From Sulfurospirillum sp001602955 (GTDB lineage Bacteria > Campylobacterota > Campylobacteria > Campylobacterales > Sulfurospirillaceae), in assembly GCA_001602955.1 (NCBI GenBank), contig LVAC01000026.1:1-61174 (forward strand): a stretch of 61,174 bases of DNA, in the 5' to 3' direction. The translations under genes were made by a program, and so were the position numbers. This document shows positions 26,552 through 34,837 of the stretch, one piece after another (the stretch's first letter is position 1; each line of letters begins with the position of its first letter). A model generated the notes under the pieces. It was given only the letters and a program-made list of their open reading frames with translations, had not been told where the DNA came from and did not search any database.

Positions 26552-27112
26552 ATGGAAGAAATACTTTTAATTATATCCGCAGTTATGTCGCTTCAGTTCA
26601 TTGTTCTACTTATAGTTCTAAAAAATGTCAAACATCAACAGAAAACAAGCCAAGAATACATAGCAAATCTTGAACGAAATATTATAAATTTAGTACAGTC
26701 TACTTTTCATACAATGAGTCAACAAGTCTCAAATTTAAAAATTGATAATTATATCAATACAGCAAATAAAACTCTTGATTTTCAAGAGCATACTTGTGAA
26801 AATGAATTTTTTATTCAAGAGTTTGGACATTGCAAAATCGTTAAAATTATCGATAAAAAAGATAATTCTGTTACAAACATTTATTACAATGAAAATGAAA
26901 AAAAATCTTATACAGAGACATTCAACGAAAATATTCTGATATATTCGGCACATTATGAAAATGATAAATTGAATAGGGGGTGCGAATATGACTCACATGC
27001 AAATCTTATTTTTGAATATTTTTATAACGAAATTGGTGAAGTTATTAAAAAAGTTGAATATCTCTATACAGAAGATGGAAAATTCAATACAACTCAAGAA
27101 ACTGATTATTAG
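26552..27112 (+). CDS. membrane-anchored coiled-coil protein (operon gene 1)
   Basis: A 186-residue protein: one N-terminal membrane helix (residues about 3-23, ILLIISAVMSLQFIVLLIVL), a coiled coil (about 25-70, QQKTSQEYIANLERNIINLV) and a C-terminal half rich in Tyr/Asn with repeated short strands (NIYYNENEKKSYTETF, YEYFYNEIGEVIKKVEY-like), reminiscent of MORN/YD-type repeats. No enzyme motif. First gene of a compact operon (spacings 9, overlap of 8, 9 and 7 bases). It may tether or sense at the membrane; this is inference. Confidence 0.65.
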   Translation: MEEILLIISAVMSLQFIVLLIVLKNVKHQQKTSQEYIANLERNIINLVQSTFHTMSQQVSNLKIDNYINTANKTLDFQEHTCENEFFIQEFGHCKIVKIIDKKDNSVTNIYYNENEKKSYTETFNENILIYSAHYENDKLNRGCEYDSHANLIFEYFYNEIGEVIKKVEYLYTEDGKFNTTQETDY

Positions 27113-27121
27113 GGAAAAATC

Positions 27122-27538
27122 ATGTATTTACATTTATTAAAAGAAGATGAAAAAAAAGACTTTTTGGAATTGGCACATCATCTCATGGGTGTAGATGGAG
27201 TGTACCAAGATGAGGAAATCGCTGTATTTGAAAGTTATAAACACGAATGTTCTTTACAATCGTATATGATTTCAAAACAAAATGATTTACAAAGTGTCAT
27301 TGATAGTTTAAAAACAGCTTCTTTAAAAACAAAAAAAATAATCCTTATAGAGCTTTTCGGTATTTTACTAGCAGATGGTGAAGTACATGAAAATGAAAAA
27401 ACTTTTATAAATTATGTCGTGACCTCATTTGAGATCACAGAAGAAGAGTTTGAAAGAATCAATAAATGGGTTTTGGCAATGGATCATATTGTTAAACTGG
27501 GATACACGATTGTCAACAAAGGAAAGAATGATGTTTAA
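27122..27538 (+). CDS. TerB-like domain protein (operon gene 2)
   Basis: A 138-residue all-helical protein with two TerB-like acidic motifs: LMGVDGVYQDEEIAVFESYK (residues about 21-40) and FGILLADGEVHENEKTFINY (about 79-98), matching the tellurite-resistance TerB fold. TerB domains recur in phage-defence and membrane-stress modules, where they are thought to link membrane and effector parts. Overlaps the next gene by 8 bases. Confidence 0.75.
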   Translation: MYLHLLKEDEKKDFLELAHHLMGVDGVYQDEEIAVFESYKHECSLQSYMISKQNDLQSVIDSLKTASLKTKKIILIELFGILLADGEVHENEKTFINYVVTSFEITEEEFERINKWVLAMDHIVKLGYTIVNKGKNDV

Positions 27539-28457
27539 TTTTTTAATAGACGTTAAAGATAGTATTTGTGATACGGTTGAATCTATAAATGATTTTGTTG
27601 GAGAGGTAGTAGATTCTACCATTGATGAAGTTAAAGATGGTAGTGCAAAGACTTGGTATAGTGTTACAGGAAAAGATAAATTTGATGAAGCTGAAAAATT
27701 ACATCAAAAAATTACAAAAGAATATAATGAAGTAGATGCTAAAATCCAAATACTCCTAGATTCTTTAGAGAAAACAATAACTTTGATAAACAATCATAAA
27801 TTGGAAATTTATAAAAACTATTTTTCTCAATTTACTTTATTAGCAAATCGTCTGCATAATCTTTCCATTCAAGGTGAGAGTTTTTTAGAATATTTTGATA
27901 GTAGTGTTTATGAAATGAAAAATTTAAATGCTGTTAGATCAAAAAATGATTTATATAGCATTGATTTTAATAATTTAAAAGTTGGAGAAATAGCTACCGG
28001 GATACTCACTTTAGGCTGGTCAACACGAAGTAAAGCCGCAGAAACTTTGCGAAATGTAGAGGCAGAAGAACAGAGAATAAAAGAAGATATAATGAAGATG
28101 AATGCTCGCATCACTCAATTAGAAGCAGCATTGTCTGCCCTTAAAAATGTTGAAGAATATTTTGCTATTTTAATTCATAATTATGAAAAATTGTTACAAC
28201 GTTTTAGATATGGAATCGTTTCTCAGGTACAAAAAAATATCTTACATAATATTATATTAGAGAATGGAAAATTAGATTTTAAAATGATGCCTATAGTTCA
28301 TATAGAAGAGTTCCAAGCACTTTTCAATCTTTCTATCATTCTAAAAACAATGGCAACAATGGGTTATCTTGATGAACAAGGTAATGTTAATCAAGAAGAC
28401 CAACAATCCCTAAGTAATATCAAACATTTAGCCAACAAAGAGCTAGCTATAGCATAA
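27531..28457 (+). CDS. helical coiled-coil protein with a central hydrophobic segment (operon gene 3)
   Basis: A 308-residue protein of long amphipathic helices (residues about 50-110 and 165-230) on both sides of a short less polar segment KVGEIATGILTLGWSTR (about 147-163). That architecture, two long helices around a possible membrane-inserting tongue, recalls alpha-helical pore formers or dynamin-associated proteins, but sequence similarity is not visible to me. The start is ATG 27531 or 27528, both next to AAAGGAAAG. Translation is coupled to the TerB-like gene. Confidence 0.65.
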   Translation: MFNFLIDVKDSICDTVESINDFVGEVVDSTIDEVKDGSAKTWYSVTGKDKFDEAEKLHQKITKEYNEVDAKIQILLDSLEKTITLINNHKLEIYKNYFSQFTLLANRLHNLSIQGESFLEYFDSSVYEMKNLNAVRSKNDLYSIDFNNLKVGEIATGILTLGWSTRSKAAETLRNVEAEEQRIKEDIMKMNARITQLEAALSALKNVEEYFAILIHNYEKLLQRFRYGIVSQVQKNILHNIILENGKLDFKMMPIVHIEEFQALFNLSIILKTMATMGYLDEQGNVNQEDQQSLSNIKHLANKELAIA

Positions 28458-28466
28458 GGATAAATT

Positions 28467-30200
28467 GTGAGCAACGAAAAATATACAATAAAAGAGCTTT
28501 CGTTTGAGACGATGCTTGATGAACTTAATGGAACATCACCTCTCAATATGAGTAAAAAATTAATGGAATATGAACTCTCTGATCAGCAATCATCATTAGA
28601 AGTCTTAGATAAAATTTACGAAGAATTTGAAAGTAAAGAGAATATCGTGGATGAGTTAGTCACCCCTGTATTTTTTAATATTGTTGATGGGTTAGTTAAA
28701 CATCCAAAATTAGGTTTACAAAAAACAGGAATAACTGCTTCTCGATTAGTGCATGAAATAAAAAATTTCAGTTATGATCAACAACATATTTTTGTAAAAG
28801 ATCTGTTTCGTGAGAAAGAAAACTTGGACGAAAATACACAAGCCAATACTTTGGATCGTCAATATAGCAGAAATGCTGTTGAAGATAAAAAGAAGATGCA
28901 GAAATATAAAGAAAATTATTTACACAAAAAAAGCCGTGATGAATATACAAATCAAAATAAAGTTGTTAATAAACGACCACAGCCGGATCATATTATACCC
29001 CTTGCAAAAGCTTTTGAAGAATATGGAACATCAAAATTTTTATCTAACGAGAATCTTAAACAAGCACTAAATCAAGATTTTAATTTAGCTGTAACTAATG
29101 GTAGTTTAAATCAGAGTAAAGGTGCTAAAAGCAATAGCGAAGCTGTCAAGGAGAATAAAAATACAATAGCAAGTAACCAAACGGAAGCAACAAAGAGTCG
29201 AATGATTAAAAAAGAAAATGAGGCTAAAATAGCAGTTGAAAAAGATTTAAACAGTACTGTGGCAACAAATTTGAAAGAAGACATAAAAAACGTAACTCAA
29301 GGAAAAAGCCAACTAATCAATGACGCAAAAGACCAAGCAATACAAGATGGAACTCATAAAGCTATAGGAGAAATAGTGATCTTGCTTATTAAACCAATAT
29401 ATTACGAGTTTAGTGATATTTTCAAAAATGGAATGATTGGCAATTTGAATGTAAATGACAAAATAGAAGCTTTTATACATAGGATGAAACGAGTAAAAGA
29501 CTATGTTTTAAATAATGCAGTTGGTACTATTTTTGATAATATCAAAGAACTTTTACAAAGCTTCATAACTATGTTGATAAACGGAATAGTTAATGCCTTT
29601 GTTGGCTTGCTCAAAAAAATTTTGCAAGTAATTTCAGAAGGGTTTACGGCAATCGTAGAGTCTATAAAAATCTTGGCTAAAGATAAAGATGATACTGGTA
29701 AGATCATAACATCTGCCCAAAAGGCTGATGCAATAGTAAAATTATTGGCAACAACAGCCGTTACTGTTTTAGGTGCTTATTTCGAAGAATCAATTCTTGG
29801 CTTTATGACAGGAACCCCGGTAGAATTTTTAAAAGATATTATTATGGTAATGTTGACTGGCATTGCCGCTACAGTAATAGTTTGGCTTATAGATCAAGCA
29901 GATTTATTTTCTGTAAACGGCGAAAAACGATTAATGCGAGTCAAAGAAGTTTTTGAATTAAGAATTCAAACAATCAAAAATAATACTGACATATTTGAAA
30001 AGGCATCCATTGAAGTGTTAGCAAAACAAAAACTTCAATTTAAAAAAATAGCTTCGGATATGGATTATGCTGTAGAAAATAATTTGAATATAAATAATTC
30101 AGTCTATCAAATGGCTAATTTTATGCATATTGATTTGCAAGCCAAATCTACTGATGACTTTTTAGCGCTACTAAGTGCCAAAAAACAACTGCTGATCTGA
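28467..30200 (+). CDS. HNH nuclease-like domain fused to membrane-associated helices (operon gene 4)
   Basis: A 577-residue protein from a GTG start behind AAGGAT. Residues 1-150 are helical. Residues about 168-225 look like an HNH nuclease: NKRPQPDHIIPL with candidate catalytic Asp174-His175, DFNLAVT with Asn206, and SLNQSKGAKSNSE with Asn215. This spacing and the SKG..SN ending resemble classical and Cas9-type HNH sites. A charged helical linker (225-295) leads to strongly hydrophobic helices between about 300 and 475 (GEIVILLIKPIYYEF; DIIMVMLTGIAATVIVWLI), so the C-terminal half is probably membrane-embedded. A nuclease joined to membrane helices suggests an effector. Function is unproven. 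Confidence 0.6.
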   Translation: MSNEKYTIKELSFETMLDELNGTSPLNMSKKLMEYELSDQQSSLEVLDKIYEEFESKENIVDELVTPVFFNIVDGLVKHPKLGLQKTGITASRLVHEIKNFSYDQQHIFVKDLFREKENLDENTQANTLDRQYSRNAVEDKKKMQKYKENYLHKKSRDEYTNQNKVVNKRPQPDHIIPLAKAFEEYGTSKFLSNENLKQALNQDFNLAVTNGSLNQSKGAKSNSEAVKENKNTIASNQTEATKSRMIKKENEAKIAVEKDLNSTVATNLKEDIKNVTQGKSQLINDAKDQAIQDGTHKAIGEIVILLIKPIYYEFSDIFKNGMIGNLNVNDKIEAFIHRMKRVKDYVLNNAVGTIFDNIKELLQSFITMLINGIVNAFVGLLKKILQVISEGFTAIVESIKILAKDKDDTGKIITSAQKADAIVKLLATTAVTVLGAYFEESILGFMTGTPVEFLKDIIMVMLTGIAATVIVWLIDQADLFSVNGEKRLMRVKEVFELRIQTIKNNTDIFEKASIEVLAKQKLQFKKIASDMDYAVENNLNINNSVYQMANFMHIDLQAKSTDDFLALLSAKKQLLI

Positions 30201-30207
30201 TAAAATA

Positions 30208-31101
30208 ATGATTAAGACAATCGCTGATCACGACAAAATAGCCACTAGGTTGGCATTAATTCTTCAAAAATTAGTTGCTAAAAAAAGATTCACGATTGAA
30301 GAGCTATGTGAAGAGTTTAACGTCAATAAGCGAACTATTCAAAGAGACATTAATGAGAGGCTTGCATTTTTACCCATTAAAAAAGAAAACGGGGTTTATT
30401 TTACAGAATCTTTTGCATTCGGAGATCTAAGTTTTAAAGACATTCAAGCGTTTGCTACTCTAAGTGGTATTAAGTCCCTCTATCCAGCGTTAACCAATGA
30501 ATTTATCGTGGATCTGCTTAATATCAAAACCAATCAAGCCTATCTTGTTAAATCATTTGATTATGAGAGTATTGCAAGTCAGCAGAAGTCTTTTGGAAAT
30601 ATCTCCACATCGATTCTCAAACGCCAACAAATAACATGTATCTATAAAGAAAAACAAAGAGTTCTGAATCCTTATAAACTCGTCAATATCAATGGAATTT
30701 GGTATTTAGCTGCGGATGAAAATGGTAAACTTAAAACATTTACTTTTTCAAAAATCACCAAACTGAGCTTTTTAGATACAAGTTTTTCAGAAAATCTTGA
30801 GTTTGTAGAACTTCTCAAAAGAAATGAAATAACATGGTTTTCTAATAATACTTTTGAAGTGACCTTACAAATTAATGCAAACGTTGCAGAATATTTTTTT
30901 AGAAGAGCTCTGTTATCAAATCAAAAAGTCATAGAACACAATGATGAATATCTAATTCTTTCCACAAAGGTATCTTATGAAGATGAGCTATTTAGCATTG
31001 TCAAGTATTGGTTACCACATATAAAAATTTTAACTCCTGTAGAATTACAAGCAAAATTCGAAAATATTTTACAAGATTATTTATCAAACAATAAAATCTA
31101 A
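30208..31101 (+). CDS. WYL-domain transcriptional regulator (operon gene 5)
   Basis: A 297-residue regulator. An N-terminal winged helix-turn-helix (residues about 24-50, KRFTIEELCEEFNVNKRTIQ) is followed by a WYL domain (about 135-190: QQITCIYKEKQRVLNPYKLV, NGIWYLAADENGKLKTF with the WYL core) and a C-terminal WCX extension. WYL regulators such as BrxR and CapW control phage-defence operons and respond to nucleic acids or nucleotides. It lies 7 bases after the HNH gene with no own promoter visible, consistent with autoregulation of the operon. Confidence 0.9.
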   Translation: MIKTIADHDKIATRLALILQKLVAKKRFTIEELCEEFNVNKRTIQRDINERLAFLPIKKENGVYFTESFAFGDLSFKDIQAFATLSGIKSLYPALTNEFIVDLLNIKTNQAYLVKSFDYESIASQQKSFGNISTSILKRQQITCIYKEKQRVLNPYKLVNINGIWYLAADENGKLKTFTFSKITKLSFLDTSFSENLEFVELLKRNEITWFSNNTFEVTLQINANVAEYFFRRALLSNQKVIEHNDEYLILSTKVSYEDELFSIVKYWLPHIKILTPVELQAKFENILQDYLSNNKI

Positions 31102-31212
31102 GAAAAATAGCTTCTCGTGGTTAGCATATAATACTATAACTCAAATCTCGTCTATCACTTCAATTTACAATCATTATTATCAATGATATAAAATTATAAG
31201 TCGTTTTAATTA

Positions 31213-31224
31213 ACAACAAATTTA
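31213..31224 (+). repeat. operator-like 12-mer upstream of the repressor-like gene
   Basis: ACAACAAATTTA at 31213-31224, about 90 bases before the gene at 31312. The same 12 bases occur at 32264-32275 in the leader of the excisionase gene, so one regulator could bind both. Confidence 0.4.
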
Positions 31225-31311
31225 GTAAAAAATATTTATATTTACAATATAATCTTGACTGTAAACCTAAAATACCATAAAATACGGTGATAAAATTTAA
31301 GGAATTAAAAA

Positions 31312-32157
31312 ATGGCAGACGTAGAAAACGATACTAAATTAAAAGAGCTTATAGATATGGCAAAAAAATATGAGCTTCCACAAATAGTCATTGATTGTTT
31401 TGAGTGTAACCATAGAGTTCTCAAGTTAGAAATTACTCATGAAACATTGATTGAAAGAGCCTCACTATGCTATAAACAGCATAGTGAACTTATTAATAAA
31501 TTACCCAAAGATGTAGCCATAGCATTTATTTATGATTATTGTAGTGAATATGAAATGAAAGACATTATTATAGAAAATTACAGTTATTACACGGGTTATA
31601 GAGATATTTTTTACTTAATGCATGAACCTAGGATGAGTGGTGTATTTATAATATACAATGGAGTTTCCTTACAAAAAGATCCTAAAAAATATTCGTCGGA
31701 TTTTAGTTGGGGTTTTATCGATTTAAGCGGTAGTGAAATTTTTCAAGAAGATAAACGTATTTCTTGTAATACGACTCAAACTGCCGAAGTTATTTTTCAG
31801 GCAATTTTTCCAAATGACGAAAATAAGTTTAATCTAATTCCACTTTTTATAGAAGATTTTTTAATTCACAAAACGACATACGAAAGAAATTCGTTTATAT
31901 ACAAACAAGATGTTTTAAATTGGTATAACGAAATAAATTCAATAAAAAAAGCAGCAATAGAGTATAACCTTACATATAAACAAATTGCAGATGCTATAGC
32001 AGTGAGTGAAAGTAGTCTACGATCATCTGTTTCAACACATAAGGTAAGTAAACAAGTTGAAAGGTCTATAGAACTATATCTTAAAACAATCTATTTAGAA
32101 AAAGAACTTCAAAAGTCTAACTCAATCAAATCCATTTTTAAATCATGGCTTAGTTAA
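31312..32157 (+). CDS. putative element regulator with C-terminal helix-turn-helix
   Basis: A 281-residue protein with no clear family. The N-terminal 200 residues form a mixed domain (FSWGFIDLSGSEIFQEDKRI). Residues about 215-250 look like a helix-turn-helix (AAIEYNLTYKQIADAIAVSE, then SSLRSSVSTHKVSK). Its place directly upstream of excisionase and integrase, and the 12-mer shared by the two leaders, suggest control of excision. TAAGGAATTAAAA provides the ribosome site. Confidence 0.55.
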   Translation: MADVENDTKLKELIDMAKKYELPQIVIDCFECNHRVLKLEITHETLIERASLCYKQHSELINKLPKDVAIAFIYDYCSEYEMKDIIIENYSYYTGYRDIFYLMHEPRMSGVFIIYNGVSLQKDPKKYSSDFSWGFIDLSGSEIFQEDKRISCNTTQTAEVIFQAIFPNDENKFNLIPLFIEDFLIHKTTYERNSFIYKQDVLNWYNEINSIKKAAIEYNLTYKQIADAIAVSESSLRSSVSTHKVSKQVERSIELYLKTIYLEKELQKSNSIKSIFKSWLS

Positions 32158-32213
32158 AGTTTATTTTTACAATACTTTAAAGTATATATGTTTAAATTTA
32201 CAACATATATACT

Positions 32214-32241
32214 TGACAAATATTAAATAATAGTATAAAAT
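32214..32241 (+). promoter_or_regulatory. promoter of the excisionase-integrase genes
   Basis: TTGACA at 32214-32219 and TAAAAT at 32236-32241, 16 bases apart, in AT-rich DNA about 80 bases before the excisionase start. Confidence 0.6.
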
Positions 32242-32259
32242 TCCTTTGTTTATATATTA

Positions 32260-32293
32260 AATTACAACAAATTTAATATTTATTGTTGTAATT
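32260..32293. promoter_or_regulatory. 34-bp inverted-repeat operator before xis-int
   Basis: AATTACAACAA (32260-32270) and its exact reverse complement TTGTTGTAATT (32283-32293), 12 bases apart, between the promoter and the ribosome site of the excisionase gene. Likely binding site for a dimeric repressor, perhaps the product of 31312 or the excisionase. Confidence 0.65.
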
Positions 32294-32319
32294 ATAAAAA
32301 ATTAAAGGAGCAACTTATT

Positions 32320-32568
32320 ATGTCTGAATTACACTATACTAATCTAGAAAATAAATTATCAAAAATTTTAGATTTAGTGGAGTTATTTGTACCAGAAATA
32401 TTTAGTCTTTCTTATATATCAAATACTACAGGAGTAAAAAGAGATACCATTTATAAACTTTTACAAAGAAACTACTTGGAGGGTAGAGATTACAAGAGGA
32501 AAGATGGTAAAATACTGGTAAGTAGAGAGACTGTGGTAGAGTTACTTAGGAGATATAAAAATGCTTAA
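32320..32568 (+). CDS. excisionase-like helix-turn-helix protein
   Basis: An 82-residue DNA-binding protein with a MerR/Xis-type motif: LSYISNTTGVKRDTIYKLLQ (residues about 28-47) and a wing GRDYKRKDGKILVSRETVVEL. It overlaps the integrase start by 8 bases, the usual xis-int pairing, and has AAAGGAGCAACTTATT upstream. It probably bends DNA at the attachment site and favours excision. Confidence 0.7.
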   Translation: MSELHYTNLENKLSKILDLVELFVPEIFSLSYISNTTGVKRDTIYKLLQRNYLEGRDYKRKDGKILVSRETVVELLRRYKNA

Positions 32569-33658
32569 GAACTTCGAACCTACTTACAGGCTGTTTAAAA
32601 ATAATGGTAAGATTTATATAGATTATCGCCCTAATTCACAAGAAAGGATTAGAAAATCTCTAGGATTGGATTACAATACTAAAAACTTAAAAGCGGTTGA
32701 TAAAAATATAGATCGTGTTCTTTTACAACTTAACGAAAATAGAAACCAAGAAAAAAGCATTAGCAATAAATTGGATAAATTTGGATTAGCTGCAATTGAA
32801 GCATCATCTTTTAACAGAAGTGATCGAACTCAAAGTGATTATATAAGCAAGTTTGAACGGCTTATTATTCCTTATTTTGGGAGTTTCAAGATAGAAGATA
32901 TTAAAGCTTTCCATATTGATGAATGGCAGAGTAAACTTCGTAGTAAATATTCTACTACTACAGTTAAAAGATGCAAATCTGTTTTATCTATGATCTTTGA
33001 TAGAGCTATTGCCAGTGAACTTATAACGGTAAATCCGGTTAAATATTCAACTAAGTTCAATGCTATTCACAAAAAGCAGGAACCATATACATATGACGAA
33101 ATGCATACTATATTACAAAATACTACAGAATGGTTTCAAACTTTTATGTATCTTGCTTTCACTACAGGTATGCGACCTGGAGAACTATTAGGTTTGCAAT
33201 GGAATGATATTGATTTTGAGAGAGGGACTATCAACCTTCAAAGGTCAATATCAAAAGGTATTGTTACAACGGATACATATACAAAAAATCATAATAGATT
33301 AGTAATTGTCCCTCAAGAAGTTCTTGCAAAAGTAGCATCACTTGATCACTCTTATGAGTATATATTTGTGAATAGTTCTGGCAAACCTTTTTACGAATCC
33401 AAATCCATATCAAAAGGTTACTTGGAACCATTTTGCAGTGATTTTGGCATTGAATATAAAGGATTAAAAGCTACAAGACACACATATGTATCTATTATGA
33501 GAAATGGCGGCGTTAAGCAAGAATTTATTCAAGATATTGTTGGGCATTCTAAATTAGTTAGTGATAAACACTACTATAAGAATGAAATTACTGCGGAAAA
33601 ACAAGAAGTAGTAAACAATATTTTTTCAAAATTATTGAAGATAGAAAGACTATCTTAA
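32561..33658 (+). CDS. tyrosine integrase of element A
   Basis: A 365-residue tyrosine recombinase. An N-terminal arm-binding part is followed by a SAM-like core-binding domain (about 65-160: SDYISKFERLIIPYFGSF) and the catalytic domain with Arg in TTGMRPGELLGLQW, the second box KATRHTYVS, the late His in DIVGHSKLVSDKHY and the nucleophilic Tyr just after. The first position of the second box is Lys instead of the usual His, an accepted variation. It ends 46 bases before the right tRNA repeat, as expected for the element's own integrase. Confidence 0.95.
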   Translation: MLKNFEPTYRLFKNNGKIYIDYRPNSQERIRKSLGLDYNTKNLKAVDKNIDRVLLQLNENRNQEKSISNKLDKFGLAAIEASSFNRSDRTQSDYISKFERLIIPYFGSFKIEDIKAFHIDEWQSKLRSKYSTTTVKRCKSVLSMIFDRAIASELITVNPVKYSTKFNAIHKKQEPYTYDEMHTILQNTTEWFQTFMYLAFTTGMRPGELLGLQWNDIDFERGTINLQRSISKGIVTTDTYTKNHNRLVIVPQEVLAKVASLDHSYEYIFVNSSGKPFYESKSISKGYLEPFCSDFGIEYKGLKATRHTYVSIMRNGGVKQEFIQDIVGHSKLVSDKHYYKNEITAEKQEVVNNIFSKLLKIERLS

Positions 33659-33704
33659 GACCATGCTGTGCTATAAGTCCTATATTTACGGAAAAAACTC
33701 TAGG

Positions 33705-33751
33705 CTCATAAGCCGGAGGTCGAGAGTTCAAGTCTCTCTCTTGACACCACT
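33705..33751 (+). repeat. attR of element A and attL of element B (47-bp repeat, copy 2)
   Basis: Exact copy of 10632-10678: anticodon loop, T-arm, acceptor 3' strand and CCA plus CT, without the tRNA 5' half, so it is not a functional tRNA. The 25 bases 33729-33753 (CAAGTCTCTCTCTTGACACC plus ACTTC) recur at 49051-49075. Confidence 0.9.
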
Positions 33752-34053
33752 TCTTTAAAAAATCCCTAAATTTAGGCACTTTAAAATACTTTTAAAAGTA
33801 TTTTCCAACCTGTTTCCAACTTTATCAATTTTTTATAGCATTTATCTTTTTGATAGTGTGTATTTACTTGGTCATATATCGTAAGACTAAACATATATCC
33901 AAAATACCGTTATCTAACACTACTTTACCGAGTAATAGTAAAAAAATCAACTAAAATCCAAATATTTAAAATCCAAAAAAATTCTCGTTTTAATCTTTAT
34001 ACTCCTTCCAAAGGACAATCAATCCTTTAAAAATTATCAAGGAGAATAAGAAC
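33752..34053. other. left end of element B with integrase-type repeats
   Basis: About 300 bases without a gene. A perfect 22-bp palindrome at 33783-33804 (halves AAAATACTTTT / AAAAGTATTTT) and two direct TTTCCAAC boxes (33802-33809, 33813-33820) lie close to the attachment site. Both box types recur at the right end (48915-49020), which points to integrase arm sites. AAAATCCCTAAATT at 33759-33772 also occurs before the ParA-like gene at 41665-41678. Confidence 0.6.
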
Positions 34054-34836
34054 ATGAGTTATTTTAAACAAACCCTCACAAAATTTGATATCTTCACACA
34101 ACCGACTGAATTAGATGAAACCCTAAAAGGATTACCAAGGGGTGAAGTTGGAGTGCTTGTCGCTCCCGGTGCCACTGGCAAGTCCTTCTTTGTTTTGAAT
34201 ATGCTTTTAGCTTCCTGCAATGCTGTTGTGAAAAACCACCTCATTGTAAAACCAATACGCATTTTATATCTATCTTTGGAGGATAGATTAGAAGATATAC
34301 AACGAAGATTACATGCTTATATGATGGGCAATTTGATTATGGAAAGTGATATTCAAAAGCATGAGAACAATTTTGAAATCATTGCTTATAAAGGCTCCGA
34401 ACGCCTCATTTCAAAACACATTCCCCAAAAAGAGAATCTCCTTTGGCAAAGTTTAAAAGAGAGAATCACTACCTCCAAGCCTGATTTAGTCATTCTTGAC
34501 ACACTTATTAAGTGTTATGAGGGCTATGAAGAAAACTCCAACCCAGACATGGCAAAGGTATTAAGCTTCTTCAATGAATTAGCCATGGAACACAACTGTT
34601 CTATTTTATTACTCCACCATACCAACAAAGCAGCCATTAATGCTGATAATCCATCATCTCAAACCAATTCACGAGGAGCAAGTGCCATAGTGGATAATTC
34701 AAGATGGGTGATTTCATTAAAAAAACAAGATGACATTCATGTAGTGTGTGAAGCAATTAAGATGAATTTTACCTCTATCAAGCCAACGACATATTCAAGG
34801 CTGTATAAAGGTGTCTTATTTTTAGAGGGTGAATAA
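34054..34836 (+). CDS. RepA-like hexameric replicative helicase (AAA/RecA fold)
   Basis: A 260-residue RecA-fold ATPase of the RepA type found in IncQ-like plasmids. Walker A APGATGKS (about residues 38-45), a conserved YLSLEDRLEDIQRR block, Walker B LVILDTL (about 148-154), then LLLHHTNK and SRGASAIVDNSRWVI. Length is close to RSF1010 RepA. It would unwind the element's origin. It starts after CAAGGAGAATAAGAAC, and repC follows after 1 base. Confidence 0.85.
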   Translation: MSYFKQTLTKFDIFTQPTELDETLKGLPRGEVGVLVAPGATGKSFFVLNMLLASCNAVVKNHLIVKPIRILYLSLEDRLEDIQRRLHAYMMGNLIMESDIQKHENNFEIIAYKGSERLISKHIPQKENLLWQSLKERITTSKPDLVILDTLIKCYEGYEENSNPDMAKVLSFFNELAMEHNCSILLLHHTNKAAINADNPSSQTNSRGASAIVDNSRWVISLKKQDDIHVVCEAIKMNFTSIKPTTYSRLYKGVLFLEGE

Positions 34837-34837
34837 G

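Larger units (their letters stand above)
10632..33751. mobile_element. integrative element A at tRNA-Met
   Basis: A 23.1-kb AT-rich segment between perfect 47-bp direct repeats, with excisionase and integrase genes next to the right repeat. Cargo: SF3 helicase, AbiE-like pair, annealing/recombination genes, Gp2-like Rep, type I R-M operon and an unidentified five-gene operon with a WYL regulator. I see no relaxase of conjugative type and no secretion system, so it is probably a phage-satellite-like or mobilizable island rather than a self-transmissible ICE. Confidence 0.9.

Noticed and set aside
33705..33751. A second tRNA gene at the element junction
   Set aside because: Only the anticodon loop and 3' half are present; the 5' acceptor strand and D-arm are absent, so no cloverleaf forms.
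10632..33751. Element A as a self-transmissible ICE
   Set aside because: No type IV secretion genes, coupling protein or conjugative relaxase were found; the Gp2-like Rep is not evidence for conjugation.
10632..33751. Element A as an intact prophage
   Set aside because: There are no capsid, portal, terminase, tail or lysis genes, although the annealing and Rep genes are phage-like.
33588..33779. Open frame on the minus strand with CQERDLNSRPPAYEPR
   Set aside because: This peptide is the well-known false translation of a tRNA 3' end. The frame runs over the att copy and the integrase gene.
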